NCBI GenBank assembly: GCA_018806915.1
Contig: JAGKQI010000096.1
Coordinates: 1,674,001 to 1,738,000 of the forward strand
Direction of reading: 5' to 3'
DNA length: 64,000 bases
From: Phytophthora colocasiae
Lineage: Eukaryota > Oomycota > Peronosporomycetes > Peronosporales > Peronosporaceae
How positions within the stretch are numbered: the first letter of the stretch is position 1; each line of letters opens with the position of its first letter. The notes under the pieces are model-generated. The model was not told the DNA's origin. It was given only the letters and a program-made list of their open reading frames with translations, and did no database searches. The translations under genes and the position numbers were made by a program. Below are positions 1 to 12,000 of the stretch, one piece after another.

Positions 1-2181
1 ACCAGCAGAACGAAGACTCCGAAGGGTGGTGGCGCTGGAATGGGATGGCTCGCGTACTCCCCCACAGCGTCACTTAACGCCATGGATTTCGTCGAAGACG
101 CCAGTATTGGATCAAATCTGATGGTCAACACGGAGAATGTCAGCTCACTCTCAAATAAATCCCACGGCAGCGAGGATTCAACAGACGGAGAGCGAGACTT
201 GTATCTGTATCGGTGTCTGTTGATTGCCACGTTCAAGTACGCCATCGAGAACCTTGAGTCTGCGCGGCTGAAGCATCGGCCATATATTTCACTGGTCGAG
301 ACCAGATTCTACGCCCGCGTGTTCGCAGTCTGCTACTTCCGTGTGCCAGTTCTACAGCGAGCCATGCTGGAGCAGATCTTCGACGCGTATCGTGAGAAAG
401 AATGGATCCATCTCCAAGCTCATGACTCTAAAGTGGAAGATCTATCTGAAGAATCGACACCTCCAGCGCCGGAAGCTCGGAATCAGCGACGTCCTTCAAC
501 TTCAAGGCCTTGGAATGGCAACACTTTCGCTGGATCTCTGGTGCGCTGGACGGACTACGATGGCTACGTCTTAAGTGAAGAAGGGAACGGCAACGGCACC
601 AGCACAGCCAAAGTCACTAACCGCTACAACAACAAACACCATGCAGCCTTACGCAGTGATGAAGAGGAGTTCGTGAGACAAAACCCCACGCTTTTCAAGT
701 GGACGCGCTTCTCTCCATACCTGGGACCATACCCCGACTCGGATATCTTCCGAATGACTGACACAACGCGCAACTGCTGGCTTCAGAAGTTAAGTCATGA
801 TGGCGAATTCTTCTCCAAGTTCATGGGTTTTGTGTGTCTTCACGCCGCCAACACCGTTCTCGGAAGTGACGTAGTCTGGACTTGTCTACCAGGGTACACT
901 CTGTTGATCCGAGTTTCGTTGCTCTTGCTCAAGGAAGCGTGCTGGGCCAAGTGGTTGTACGTTCGAGACACATCTGGCCCGCTACCTTCATCCTCCATGG
1001 AAATTGAGCCAGGAAGCCAGGAAGAAGAGCGTCTGCCTTTCGAACTCGAGTCCATTCGTGCCATCCGAACTGTACTGGACAATGTGGTACAGCTCTTACG
1101 GAACAACCAGCTACTGGAGAGCTGCGTCTTGGCCATGTACGAGTGCACTAACGTCCTCCACGCTCGAAGCGTGGAAGTATGCTTAACACGTTTCGAAGAA
1201 TGGTTTAGCGCTACTGCCATGCTCACGGAAATCGGCGGCACAGACAAACATCGAGGCAGCGGAATGATGGTGTATCGCTTGCCACCAGGGTTTCGAGGCC
1301 AAACCTTCGCGACGGGCATGAGATTCATGCTTTCCAGCGAAAACTGCGAGATTCTCAGTAGTACACTGCTGTTCCTGTACCATCGGATGGACTACTTCGA
1401 AGGAGACTTGAGGCAGAACATCCTCAAAGCTCTGGTACAGCGCCACATGACCTTCTTCCTGCATTGGAACGCTGATGTCCGCACGAAATACCACCACCTA
1501 CTCGTGTACCGTGTAGTGCGAGCCAACCGGTTCGTCCTGGACTCGGCCATTGATCATCTCTTGATCGGACGCTGCGCCATCTCATCACTTGAGCTCAGCA
1601 GAGCACACGAGGACGAATATGACGATGGAGACTTTATCCACCACAAGGAGAGCCGCTCCGTTCAACACCCTTGTAACCCCAACATGACGACTGCAGACAT
1701 CACCGTTCTGCGTACGGAGCAAGCTCTGTGGCGCGCCTTCGACGCGTGCTTAGCCATCATCATCACACAGGAGCGACGCTACGCTCGGGAAGGAAATCGA
1801 AAGTTCCAGACCGAGCAACTGGCCGCTCGGAGTCGGGCACTTGCCTTCCGCACGTTAAAGCGCCACACGACAGAAGACTCGAACGCTGCAGCCACGACAA
1901 GTGTGAACGAAGGTCTTCCAGGCGGTAAACCATGCCATGAAGTGGAGCTGCTGGACGAGGAACTGCGACGTGAACCTCCGTACTACTTGCGCTACTTACC
2001 TGGAGATGAACTGGCAATGTTAGATGAACACCGACGACTCGCTAGCTCTGTGAGGTACCCACACTATTACCAAGTGTACGCGGCGCACTCACTTCGGTGC
2101 TACTCAGACTTGCTGAAGCAATACTACCGCGAGCTGGATAGCAACGGTAGTGTGGAGCCTCCTCCCCTAGGCTTCTTCTGA
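1..2181 (+). CDS. DUF1765-like conserved protein (5' end may be cut by the window)
   Basis: The first in-frame ATG is at 40 (713 residues), but the frame is open to base 1, so the true start may lie upstream. The centre, roughly residues 420-510, has the look of the DUF1765 family known mainly from fungi and oomycetes: a segment FLYHRMDYFEGDLRQ followed by FFLHWNADVRTKYHHLLVYR. No catalytic motif, signal peptide or membrane helix is evident. The function of the family is unknown to me. The gene is intronless as read, ends with TGA at 2179-2181 and converges on the minus-strand membrane protein gene, whose stop is 126 bp away. The family call rests on remembered motif spacing only. Confidence 0.6.
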   Translation, partial: TSRTKTPKGGGAGMGWLAYSPTASLNAMDFVEDASIGSNLMVNTENVSSLSNKSHGSEDSTDGERDLYLYRCLLIATFKYAIENLESARLKHRPYISLVETRFYARVFAVCYFRVPVLQRAMLEQIFDAYREKEWIHLQAHDSKVEDLSEESTPPAPEARNQRRPSTSRPWNGNTFAGSLVRWTDYDGYVLSEEGNGNGTSTAKVTNRYNNKHHAALRSDEEEFVRQNPTLFKWTRFSPYLGPYPDSDIFRMTDTTRNCWLQKLSHDGEFFSKFMGFVCLHAANTVLGSDVVWTCLPGYTLLIRVSLLLLKEACWAKWLYVRDTSGPLPSSSMEIEPGSQEEERLPFELESIRAIRTVLDNVVQLLRNNQLLESCVLAMYECTNVLHARSVEVCLTRFEEWFSATAMLTEIGGTDKHRGSGMMVYRLPPGFRGQTFATGMRFMLSSENCEILSSTLLFLYHRMDYFEGDLRQNILKALVQRHMTFFLHWNADVRTKYHHLLVYRVVRANRFVLDSAIDHLLIGRCAISSLELSRAHEDEYDDGDFIHHKESRSVQHPCNPNMTTADITVLRTEQALWRAFDACLAIIITQERRYAREGNRKFQTEQLAARSRALAFRTLKRHTTEDSNAAATTSVNEGLPGGKPCHEVELLDEELRREPPYYLRYLPGDELAMLDEHRRLASSVRYPHYYQVYAAHSLRCYSDLLKQYYRELDSNGSVEPPPLGFF

Positions 2182-2307
2182 GTGATAATAAACGTTTCTC
2201 CATTGCCCTGACAACACGCAAACCATTAGTAGACGACTAACAAGTCTTGAGTCTTGATCACTGAGTAACATTGATTAGTTCATTCATCTTGATTCCAGAC
2301 TTTCAGG

Positions 2308-4936
2308 TCAAATTTGTTCTGGACATGGTGTTCCATCGTTTCGGTCCATACCAGTTTGTAGAAGCCGCCAGCGCTTGGAGTAGTCCACCTCGTCCGTAGA
2401 ATGTCTGCTTGACTCACGGAGCCCTTCAATCTCCAGTGACTGAGCATAGGGCAGACGTCCAGACGGCTGAAGTGTCTGGAGAGCCCCCACAGGCGATACA
2501 TCCACTGAAGATCCTCCACTGGTCGTGGAAGAACTGCAGAAATCCAACACATCCGGGCCGAAGCGTGGAGACGACCTACTTTGCAACAAACTCTGCTGTA
2601 GACGAGCTTCTGCACTCGCGAGTTGGCTCTTCAGCTCCTCCACTTTAGCTTTCCACTCGTTCGCATCCTTTTCGCTCTGTTGCAAACTTGAGCGTAGCAA
2701 CTCTGCTTCTTCCACTGCGCTTTGTGCTTGTATATTCTGTTCCTGAAGGAGACGATCGCTGGTTTCCAGGCGCTTTTGAAGCTTTGCAGCCCGCGCAACG
2801 TCCAACTTTTTCGTTTCCAGCTTCCGTTCATGGGCTACACGATTAGCTTCTTTCTGAACAGCCTCAGTCTTCTCTTGAAGATGCATCTCACACCTCCGAA
2901 GCTCAGCTGCGTGCTTTTCCTCCATAGCGTGAAGTTCGGCTTTGAGTCGTACATTTTCCAGTGACAGATTCTGCTCACTTTTTTGACATGATTCAAGCTT
3001 TTTCGTGAGAGTAGCGCCCTTCTGCTCTTCACTTTGAAGACGGGCTTTGAGCTGGGACTTGTCGTTCTGAAGATCGTAATAGGACGTGCACATGGACACA
3101 GCAACGGTGCTTTTGGCGACTGCCCCTGACGAAGCAGAAGCCATCGCTGTGTTATGCTGCTGATTCATTCGCCAATGGGTCCACTTGCCCCACATTCCGC
3201 AAGCAGGAACGAAGTGCTCTGCATCGTTCTTTGAGCAGAAGAAGCACTTGCCCGGCTTAAATGACGGTAATACCGATACCATTCTCCTCTCCGAGTCGTT
3301 CAGTGTCGCCAAACATTCGTGGTGACGTGAAGAGGTCGATCCCTGTACTGGTACAGACATTGTTGTCGTTAATTTTGATTGTGTAGGCGGTTGGGGCTTT
3401 TTGATATCAGCAACCGGTACACGCGTTGTCTCCGATTTCGCTTTTTTATCAATCGCAGGCCTCTTTGCAGTCGACTTTTCTCTCTTTGCTGATGCCTCGG
3501 ACGCTTGAGTTTCCATCGACTCAATAGCTGTTGGAGTTGGAACTCGTGCTGATAAAATTTCAGGATCAAAACCAGCAGTGTACTCGGATACAATCCGTAC
3601 CAACAAAGGGTATTCTCTCTCCATACCAGCCTGGAGTTGAGGATACAGGAAACAAGAGCGTGTCAAGAACGAAACGAGTTCTCTCCAAGCGCATACAAAC
3701 CAGCTGAAAACGCCCATAGCTATCACCACAGAGGCCAAAAGAAGACCATAACCAACACTATGAGCCGAGAAAATAATCCACGACGACGGCATAGCAAGCG
3801 ACATTACCCACAGAAGAAACGCTCCAACCACCGGCACCACAAGCAACCAGCGCAAACGTCTCGTCATTACCAAAAGAAAAACAGTCACACCGGCACAATG
3901 ACTAAACCAGGCCCAGCCAGTAGCTTCATCCACAAACTTCAGAGCTTCTGGAAGTGAAGTCCAGCCACCCAGTGTGAAAGCTCCCCACAGTATCACCGCA
4001 ACAACGAATGACGTTGTGCTGTTGGTATTAGCGGCCATTAATCCTCTTGAAGACAGCGTGTGGAGCAGCAGCCAACCATCGTCCTCTCCACCTTGTAGTA
4101 AAGCTTCACCTCCTGATGAAGTACAGGCTACAGCCAGCGTGATACTTTCACGTCTCAGTCGACGACGGAGAGCGAATCGTTCACGAGAATTGTACTCTGA
4201 ATAGTACGCAATGGTGTTGAAGACCCAGACCATAGGTACCAGGAAGAAAATACCCAAAACTCCTTCCGCTCTTCGTGAAGATGGTCGAACCAAAAATGTT
4301 AATACGGAATACACTGCAGCCGTGGCCCAACTGCCATAAAAGGAAGAGACATAGCCCAACGGCGTAACTTTAGGGATTGTATAGAACGATAGACCAAAAG
4401 TCACAAACATGGCGTCCTACAGCAGTAAAAACAATATTAATTAACATTAATACTTCAGTATAAGTTATGAGAATCTCAAAGGCATACAATACCCATTGAC
4501 AAAGACTTGTACGTTGCAGAGCGTACAATAATAATGTGGGGATGCCACTGGCCACTGATACTAGCAACATCGTCTGCTCCTTAGCCCGTACGAGATCCCA
4601 TCGCACTAGTAACCACATGGCAACTTGAAGCATCTACGTGTACGTCGTTAGCCCTTGGATTCTTTAATTTTATAGAAATAAATTACTTACCGCAATTAAA
4701 ACTCGCGTAGGTACAGTAACCAGCAGATTTTCGACCGGGAAATCCAATCCATCAGCTAAAGTAAATAAAATTTGAGAAGCGGCGGCCGGGAGCAGCGAGC
4801 GCAGCCAAAGCGCCTTCTTACGCGGGTGCAGCCCCGCCTCATAGACCTTCTCCAGTGTCGGGTCCTCGAACTCCAGCGTGAACTGGTTCAGCCGCACCGT
4901 CGAGTGGAGTCGTTCGCCCTCCTCAGCAGCTCCCAT
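2308..4936 (-). CDS. Multi-pass membrane protein with long C-terminal coiled coil (3 exons)
   Basis: Proposed exons are 4691-4936, 4493-4633 and 2308-4416, all joined in phase 0 across introns of 57 and 76 nt with GT-AG ends; the product is about 831 residues. The ATG at 4936 (MGAAEEGERLH) is the first in frame; the frame upstream has no ATG. An early segment with the F-x-D-x-x-L-E-x-x-Y spacing is followed by roughly eight to ten hydrophobic helices, then a lysine- and serine-rich linker, a short Cys-containing segment (GKCFFCSKNDAEHF) and a coiled coil of about 170 residues rich in K, E, Q and L. This order of N-terminal helices then coiled coil resembles macoilin, but I see no diagnostic macoilin motif. 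No cyclase or kinase domain is present. It probably sits in an internal membrane; the function is unknown. Confidence 0.7.
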
Positions 4937-5396
4937 TGGTAGACGAACAATAAAATATGAGGCCTTCAATGCGCGAAGCTTTATTAGCCAATCAGAGACG
5001 ATGAATTGACAGGCAACGATCTTCTCACGTTTGTTGAGAAGTTTCTTCTTTTTTATTTATTTATTTTCACGAATGCAAATGTTGATTGATAAGTATGGCT
5101 GAAATGAACGTTAAACGGTATTAGAAGCCTCAATACATCCCAACAATTTTCGAACTGTCCATCAGATATGCGTTGGCGTGCCAACTTTTCTTCTCTCATT
5201 TCTATTCTTTATCTCAATGTTTGGGTTGGCGAATAACTCCAGCAGTAACTTCTCGAATCTACGTTGCCTCGCCTTTGCAGTGATCACTACTTGTAGATTG
5301 GAGGATTTGAGTTCAAGAACTCGTAGCAGTCGTCGGCTCCCATGACGAACTTCACTTTCAATTTCGCACAGAATCACTCAAGCCTGCCAACCAGCC
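4937..5396. other. Intergenic region with CCAAT box and a degenerate repeat copy
   Basis: I see no credible gene in these 460 bp. A GCCAATC motif lies at 4987-4993, about 50 bp upstream of the start codon of the minus-strand membrane protein. Around 5250-5330 there is a block (shared 15-mer TTCTCGAATCTACGT at 5250-5264, then GCCTCGC and TTCAA..CTCGTAG) that recurs in weaker form at 5948-6037, so the broken effector gene between them is flanked by an old direct repeat. Confidence 0.4.
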
Positions 5397-5740
5397 ATGC
5401 GTCTGTACTACATCGCTGCGGTGGCTCTTTTAGCGAGCATCAACCTTAACTTTGCATCTGCAAATGCTGAGGTTTCGCCGATTACGTTTACTGAACGACC
5501 TAACTGGGGTCTCTCTATAACTGCTGCTGCGGAAGGCGACAACAATGGTAAGCGATTCCTGAGGAAGCGCAAGAAAACCACCACGAATGAGACGATAAGA
5601 GAGAGATCAAAGTAGAATGCCACTCTACGAAGAAGCTGGAGGATGCTGAAGACACAATACATACCGGGGCTTCAGCAGTACTCTACAACATAAACCTCGA
5701 AGAGATGTCAAAATACATTGAGCGATGCCGCTGTCAATGA
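5397..5740 (+). pseudogene. Broken RXLR effector gene (RFLR type)
   Basis: The ATG at 5397 opens a typical secretion signal (MRLYYIAAVALLASINLNFA), followed by a linker and an RFLR motif at about residue 53, the position expected for Phytophthora RXLR host-targeting signals. The frame stops at 5613-5615 after 72 codons, just where an acidic dEER-like segment would be. A second frame, open from before the stop to TGA at 5738-5740, encodes a Leu/Glu-rich tail of about 40 residues of the kind found at effector C termini (LEDAEDT, INLEEMSKYIE). The simplest reading is a one-frame shift near 5600-5612. A GGTAAGC at 5548 resembles a donor site, but no good acceptor follows, so an intron is less likely. 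It is not closely similar to the effector family at 15 and 48-53 kb. Confidence 0.6.
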
Positions 5741-6119
5741 GAGTGAATGACTTTAGTTCTCTCTTACCAATTTCGATCTTCTTTTTATTTATTTTCTCGA
5801 AGCGCGAGTGGAGAACTACGATGTATCTGTTCCTCAAATCAAAACATTGCATCATACTAAGGAGTCGAAAAAGATTTTTCCCAACAACTTTCGGGCAACT
5901 ACATGTAACTATTCTGACACCCCTTTATTTATCTAATGGTTACGGAGTTCTCGAATCTACGTAGCTATACTGGTTACTTAAGCGTTGAAATAGCCTCGCT
6001 TTTGCTGTAATTTGTGTTCAAATGCTCGTAGGCAACGAACAAGCACTTGAATCAGAACGCCGTTCAACAAAGTCGCGTGCCAGGACTTCAACACTAGACG
6101 TCAAAACAAACTTGTGTTG
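5741..6119. other. Intergenic region, second copy of degenerate repeat
   Basis: No gene is evident. The segment 5948-6037 repeats, in diverged form, the block at 5250-5330 on the other side of the broken effector gene. The rest is AT-rich unique sequence leading to the start of the next gene. Confidence 0.35.
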
Positions 6120-8304
6120 ATGCTACAAATATTCGAGAAAGAAGTCTCCATGCAAACGTTCGTTGCGCTTCCAACAAGAGAAAGTAGTATGAAATGTCCA
6201 GATATTCACCATTTATCAATAGTACAAGCACGAAGTTTATTTTATCCTGAAAACAGCGATTCCTCCCAGGATTTCTCGAAATCTTTGCCTCCGATTTCGA
6301 GGGCGACTATGCAGCGGCCACACTCCGAAGGAAGACGCCCGGTCTCGAACCTGCATAACTCATCACCACTGATTACACGATCGCTCCAATTTGGCTCGGA
6401 TGACCATGGAGGCAGGCTTCAACGCAGCAAAGAGAGTCAACCTCGACGCCCTTACACTACCCCAGTACGTCAATTTATCACCAAGTGCAAACTTTACCTA
6501 AGCATTTTGTCTTCGTTCGCAGAAGCCTCATATCCAGCGACTCCTGCCCTCTCCAGGTCAAAATTCGACTCCAGAGTGGCATAGTGCTCGACAGTCGAGT
6601 GGAGTTTCTCCGACAAAGCTAATTCGTTTGCCAGATTCACCTCCACGTCTCCTCTCTGTGCGTTCTGAGAAGGACTCGCTGAGCTCTAACGAGATATCAC
6701 CCAGAGAGTCTACAGAAGTTGTTACCAGTGAGCCCACAAGTGCTGCGAATGCAGCACAGTTTGAAGACAGCAGTTCTGTTGACAGTGAAAATGAAGCAAG
6801 AGATTCCATTGTAGTGCAGTTTCCAGAAGACAAGGGCAAAGGAAGTTCCTCTCTCGCTGGACCTGTACTCGAGGATATCTGTAGTGAAGAAACTGAGACC
6901 ACCAATCAAGAAAGCTGCAACGATTTTGAGGATAGCAAAGACAGTAGAACGGAGGATTTCGACGATACCGAGTACGAAAAAGCGCTGGAAGGTAGAAAGC
7001 GGTTGCTGGACAACGAGGCGGAACGACAGCGCATCCGTGACGAGCTTGAAATGTATGTTGGCTCGCTAAGTTCGCGTACGGACGGAAATGGCGAACATTT
7101 GGTGGAGTTTCCGCAAAACTACCACAAGATTGTGTCCCTTATGACCCAGAAGGATGTGGACGAGGTAGATCCATCATCGAAGGAGGGAGAACAGACACGT
7201 CAGAGCTGGTCTCGCGTGCTCATTGAATCGGGTTTGTCTAAGCAGCAAGCATTTGTAAGTCGTAGACTTATTTCAGTCCCTCAATCCGTCAACTCACTAC
7301 GAACTTAATTGTAGGGAATTCTTGAAGATGTTGACGATGATCCAGAAGGGAGCAGCTTGGCTGCCAAGATCGCACTCAAAATGGCTCGAATACGCCAGTT
7401 AGACACCATTCTGGAGGAGAAGCTGGGGAAAAATCTCTATGCAAGCATCGTGCCAAAGAAGCAGAAGAAAGCACAGTCACTGCCGCACTCCAGCACGTCC
7501 GGAAGCCGAACATTCGTGACGCAAACGACGGCTGCTACGTCACGAACGCTGTCAACTGGAGGAGAAACAGGTCGTAGCAACGCGAGTACGAGACAATCCA
7601 CTGCAGTTGATGACCCCGTGACCAAAAAGATCAGCAATTTCATTGAGAGAAACAAACAGGTCGTGGCCAATGGAATGAAAGCAAACATGACGAAAGATGA
7701 AGAAGACCGTCTTGAGAAACTGCTGCGTGACGAGCCCAATCCTGCTGACGATGACTCGAAAGGTGAAGAAAATACCCAACCACAAGTTGAAACTGATTCT
7801 CAAGAACGCAACGAGTTCACGATGAGTAACGACGAGAAACAAGCCATTGAAGAACTCATTGCATCCAAAAGCAGCGCGTATCCATTGTTCGCCATCGACG
7901 AACTTCAAGACGGCCCGACTGAAGAGGCTTGTCACCCCTCTAAAGACAGTAGTCGCCCTGTCAAGGACAACATCATCCAAGAGACGAAACGAGAGCGTTT
8001 ACAGAGACAGCGCCTCTCTCGAGTGGAACAGGAACTTCGCTTCTTACAAGAATCGCCATCCGTTGTAATCGTGGGCGATGATCGAGACGAAGACGAAAAT
8101 GAAGACTGCCGCAGCGAACTTTCGTACGCTACAGCGGCGTCCTCCACGTGCTCCACTCGTTCCGGCGTCATATCACGTCATGACTTTAAATGCTTCCTGG
8201 CTCAACAAAAAGAGAACTTCAGTTCGACACCCACTGCAAGTGTTGACGAAATCCGACGACTTCTGCTGTCCATCAACCATGGAAATGCTACCACCACAAG
8301 CTAA
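6120..8304 (+). CDS. Coiled-coil protein, possibly FSIP1-like (3 exons)
   Basis: Exons 6120-6464, 6523-7254 and 7315-8304 join in phase 0 across 58- and 60-nt introns with strong donors (GTACGT, GTAAGT) and acceptors (TTCGCAG, AATTGTAG); the product is about 688 residues. The first ATG in frame is at 6120; a second in-frame ATG at 6150 is possible. Most of the protein is Ser/Glu-rich and probably disordered. Two stretches look structured: EYEKALEGRKRLLDNEAERQ near residue 245 and a short helix KMARIRQLDTILEEKLGKN near residue 378, the latter reminiscent of the fibrous-sheath-interacting protein 1 (FSIP1) family, which would fit a flagellated organism. That match is from memory of the motif shape, so the name is tentative; the gene model is firmer than the function. 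Confidence 0.6.
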
Positions 8305-8348
8305 ACGGAACAATAAAAAGGAGACATAAATGCTTACATGTTTCCCCT

Positions 8349-8948
8349 CTATGCTTCTTTCTCGAAGAGTTTCATCCACTTTTCTCCCACTGGTTGCAGC
8401 TCCACATGTCGGACCTCGGCATCCTCTTCATCGTACGAAATCTTCACATCCAGCCTCTCTTTCGGGACACTCTCTTCATCAAAACGTCCAGGCCACTCCA
8501 CCAATGTGATTCCTCGTTTAAAAGCTTCCGCCAGTCCCAAAGCGGCTGTATCCTGCTCCGTCACAGCGTCTAAACGGTAGAGATCCACATGATAGACAGG
8601 AGGCAGCTCCACAGCCTCATCGTATGTGTTCACCAGCAGATACGTCGGCGACGTCACAGCCAGTTCTTTATGCCCCGTATACTCTCGAACGAATCCACGG
8701 GCTAGACATGTTTTGCCGCAGCCCAAGTCCCCATGGAGGAATAAAACGTCACCTGCTTGTCTGTTTTTGGCTAATTCTTCACCCAAAGTCTCCATATCTT
8801 GCTGAGATTTCACAGTATGAACTCGAGAAAGGTACCCATTTGTAGCTGTTGCAATGCTCTTGCTGATCGTACAAAGAGATGTAACAACGGGCGCATATTT
8901 ACGCGAGTAGAGGCCGTGGCGCAGCATCGCCGTACAGTTCCGCATCAT
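8349..8948 (-). CDS. tsaE: Mitochondrial tRNA N6-adenosine threonylcarbamoyltransferase subunit TsaE
   Basis: This 199-residue protein has the TsaE fold signature: a P-loop GDLGCGKT at residues 73-80, TSPTYLLVNTY shortly after, and HVDLYRL then LVEWPGRF, which in bacterial TsaE form the ATPase site that drives t6A37 synthesis on tRNAs reading ANN codons. Residues 1-45 are basic, Ser/Thr-rich and nearly free of acidic residues, as expected of a mitochondrial targeting sequence; bacterial TsaE is about 150 residues and lacks this extension. The start is ATG at 8948. It is divergently paired with the UFD2 gene, the two start codons being 105 bp apart with one CCAAT box between them. Its 3' end is 44 bp from the end of the upstream plus-strand gene. 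Confidence 0.92.
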   Translation of the reverse strand: MMRNCTAMLRHGLYSRKYAPVVTSLCTISKSIATATNGYLSRVHTVKSQQDMETLGEELAKNRQAGDVLFLHGDLGCGKTCLARGFVREYTGHKELAVTSPTYLLVNTYDEAVELPPVYHVDLYRLDAVTEQDTAALGLAEAFKRGITLVEWPGRFDEESVPKERLDVKISYDEEDAEVRHVELQPVGEKWMKLFEKEA

Positions 8949-9014
8949 GACTTCCTTAGTGAAAAATTGGGTATGCTACACCATCTTGACGTGGTGCACA
9001 CTTGATTTTCATTA

Positions 9015-9021
9015 GCCAATC
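9015..9021. promoter_or_regulatory. CCAAT box in the tsaE-UFD2 bidirectional promoter
   Basis: GCCAATC occurs in the 105-bp gap between the divergent start codons, 33 bp from the UFD2 ATG and 67 bp from the tsaE ATG. The same heptamer recurs upstream of several other genes here (4987, 12949, 23515, and inverted at 59677 and 59960). CCAAT is the known NF-Y binding core; that it works here is inference. Confidence 0.45.
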
Positions 9022-9053
9022 GGAAACAAGATCGCGAAGAAGAGCTAAGCGAT

Positions 9054-12000
9054 ATGTCGGGGTGGGTGAGTGCGTGGCTGCAGGGCAAAGGCGACGGCGA
9101 TGAGGAGAGCAAAGAGGCCGAAGGTTTCGCTACAGGTGGGAACGCTCTATCAGGTGGTGCAGCTCCCGCATCAGCTGATGAAATCCGACGTAAACGGCTA
9201 CAGAAGCTGGAGGAACAACAAGCAGCAATTTCTGCCAATCAGAATGCCGTAAGTGAGAAAGATGACGTGGTTATGACCAATCCGGACACGCCGGACAAGA
9301 AACAGCGTGTTGAGGTGGTTGCAGCTCCAGCAGCTCCTGAATTGCCCCCGAAAGAAGTTAAAAAACCCAAGAAGCATGGATTAACGCCCGAACTTTACGT
9401 CAACGACATGCTGCAGCGTGTACTGCACGTGACCTTGTCTCCAGCCAATAGCAGCGCTGAACTACTGCTATTGCCACAATTCGCGGCTCAAAGTGATGCT
9501 GAAAACGTGCTTCTGTCAGCTTCCAATGCTAGTGAAGTGCTCTACTCTCGGGTCATCATGAGTCCGGCAGAACTACCTGGAGGAGCTCATCATCCTCTGG
9601 CTGCTGTGGCTTATCTGGAACAGGTTTTCTATCGCTGTCGGGACGAGGTCCAGAAGCTGCAGTCAAGTTTTCTAAGACTACCAGCGGACAAGAAGCAGGA
9701 GGCACAGGAATGTCTGAGCAGTATTCGGGAGATGTGCATTAACTACAGTGCCACAGCACTGACAGACCCAGAGATCTTCCCCTTTGAAGCAGGCACAATT
9801 AATGTGGACGCGCTGGAGAAGATCGTACGACTCCAGGCCAACCCACAGACACCAGAGTTCGTTGATGGTGTCGTGGCGGTGGTGGAGGAGAGCGGAGCGA
9901 CGTTGACGATTTTCGCTCCGATTTTTCAGAAACTGTTGTCGGAGTTGTTCCTCATTAACCCACCGTCGCTCATGTCTAACTTTTACAACAACATGTATAT
10001 CCTAACGGTGTTGTGTCGTAATAAGGCGTTGGCGACGGCGTTCACGCAGATCCCTGGGTTCCTGTTGACGCCTGGTCCGCCTATGACTGGTCGTCGTCTT
10101 CAGGATGCTACTGCGTTGGGATTGTTGCTGCGCTTCAGCTGCAACCAAGACCCAGCGATTACACAGATGTTCACGAATATTACGAAGCGCACGAAGAATG
10201 ACGTGGATAACTCGATTTTGACAATTCGGAACAAGCTGGATAGTGTGCAGACCACCGTGTCGGACATTTTTACGTTGCTGCTGAAGGCTGGCGGTCCTGC
10301 ACGTGAACAGGTATTAGCGTGGCTGGAGCAGGCGATACAGGTCAATGCTGAGCGTGCCAAAGAAAACCCGGACGCGAACATCACGGCCACGAACGGAATG
10401 TTCGTCAATCTGACGATGGTCCTTCTGAAGTTATGCGGCCCATTTCTGGCTCCAAAGTCGAAGAAAGCTCAGTTGATCAAGACGGAATACTTAACTACAC
10501 AGAACCCGTTGTTCCCCTTTGACGAGACACAACTGGTTGGCACGGGTACTGACAATACTGCAGGCCAAGACGATCGCTCGATTTTGAACACCTCCGACTT
10601 CAACTTCATCACGCGTTGCTACTTCATCACGGCTCGGGCGATGCACCTTGGACCTGTTGGCATGATGGGTCAGTATATGCGTCTTCTCCGCCAGCTTTCG
10701 TACTTCCAGAGTCGCATGAACGCACCGAATGCCGACCCTCGCTTGAAAGCCCATTTTGACCAAATGGCTGCTGCAAAGATGATAATGGATGCTGAGCTGT
10801 TGCACCCAGACTTCTTACACGAAATGATTCGTTTTTCGCTTCTCACGTGCGCGGTTGTGAACTCGATTTGTACTGGATTCAGTGTTTTTGATGCGAGTAC
10901 ACTTGAATTGCCTCTGCCAGTTCCTGACGCGAACGTGAATGCTGTTCTCAAGTATGTTCCTGAGCACCTGGTGGATGATTTGTGCTCTGTCCTGAAGTTT
11001 GTGGCGAGATTGCAACCGAAGGCGTTGAATGCTTTCGAGTTGAACGAGCTATTGAAGATGATCATCATTTTCTTGTCCAGTCCGAGTTATGTTCACAGTC
11101 CTCACTTGCGCGCCAAGATGAGTGAAGTTCTATTTCACATTTTCTTGCCGTCAGAGGAGTCAGAGGAGCGTGAGACTGCAGGAACTGCCTTCGGAGTGGA
11201 GCTATTGAGGACGGACCCGCTGGCACAACGGCACCTTGCTCCGTGTTTGTTGGCCCTGTACGGAGACGTCGAACACACTGGATTTTATGAAAAGCTGGAG
11301 CACCGCTATAACATTGCGTGTCTGCTCAAGTATTTGTGGAAGCTGGATGGTCACAAGCCTGCGTTCCTTATGATTTCCGAGGACAGAGATAACTTCGTGA
11401 AGTTTGCCCACGGCTTGATGAACCACATTAACAGCCTGGTTACTGATGCACTGATTGCTCTACCGGAGATTAAGGTGTTGCAAGAGGAAATGCAAGACGT
11501 GGCCCGGTGGATGGCTCTGGACGAAACTGTGCGGGAGCAAAAGCAGAGTCTCCTGTCAGACAAAGAACGCACCGTCACTTCCAGTCTACAGTTGGCCAAC
11601 GAAACAATCCACATGATGTCGTATCTGACGTCGGAAATCCAGAAACCTTTCGTGAAGATGCCGGAGCTGGAGGACCGTCTTGTTAGTATGCTAAACAGCG
11701 TGATTGTCAAGCTTGCAGGCCCACGCGGATTGGAGCTCAAGGTGAACAACCCGGAACAGTATAAGTTCCGTCCGAAGGTCATGCTGCAGGAGATCGTTGA
11801 GACTCTCCTGCACTTTGCTCACTATCCGAGTTTCCTGGAGGCTGTGGCCATAAATGGCTACTATGACGGCCAAGTGTTCCGCAAATGCGCCCAAATCGTG
11901 GCTCGCACCCAGCTATTGGAGCCTGTCGATGTTCACAAGTTCGAGTCGTTTGTCGCTGAAGTTGAGAAGGCAGCGGAGGGTGCAGCGAACTTAGAAGAGA

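Noticed and set aside
5548..5612. Possible intron (GGTAAGC donor) removing the RFLR motif of the broken effector
   Set aside because: No pyrimidine-rich acceptor follows within normal intron length and the motif sits at the expected effector position; a frameshift is simpler.
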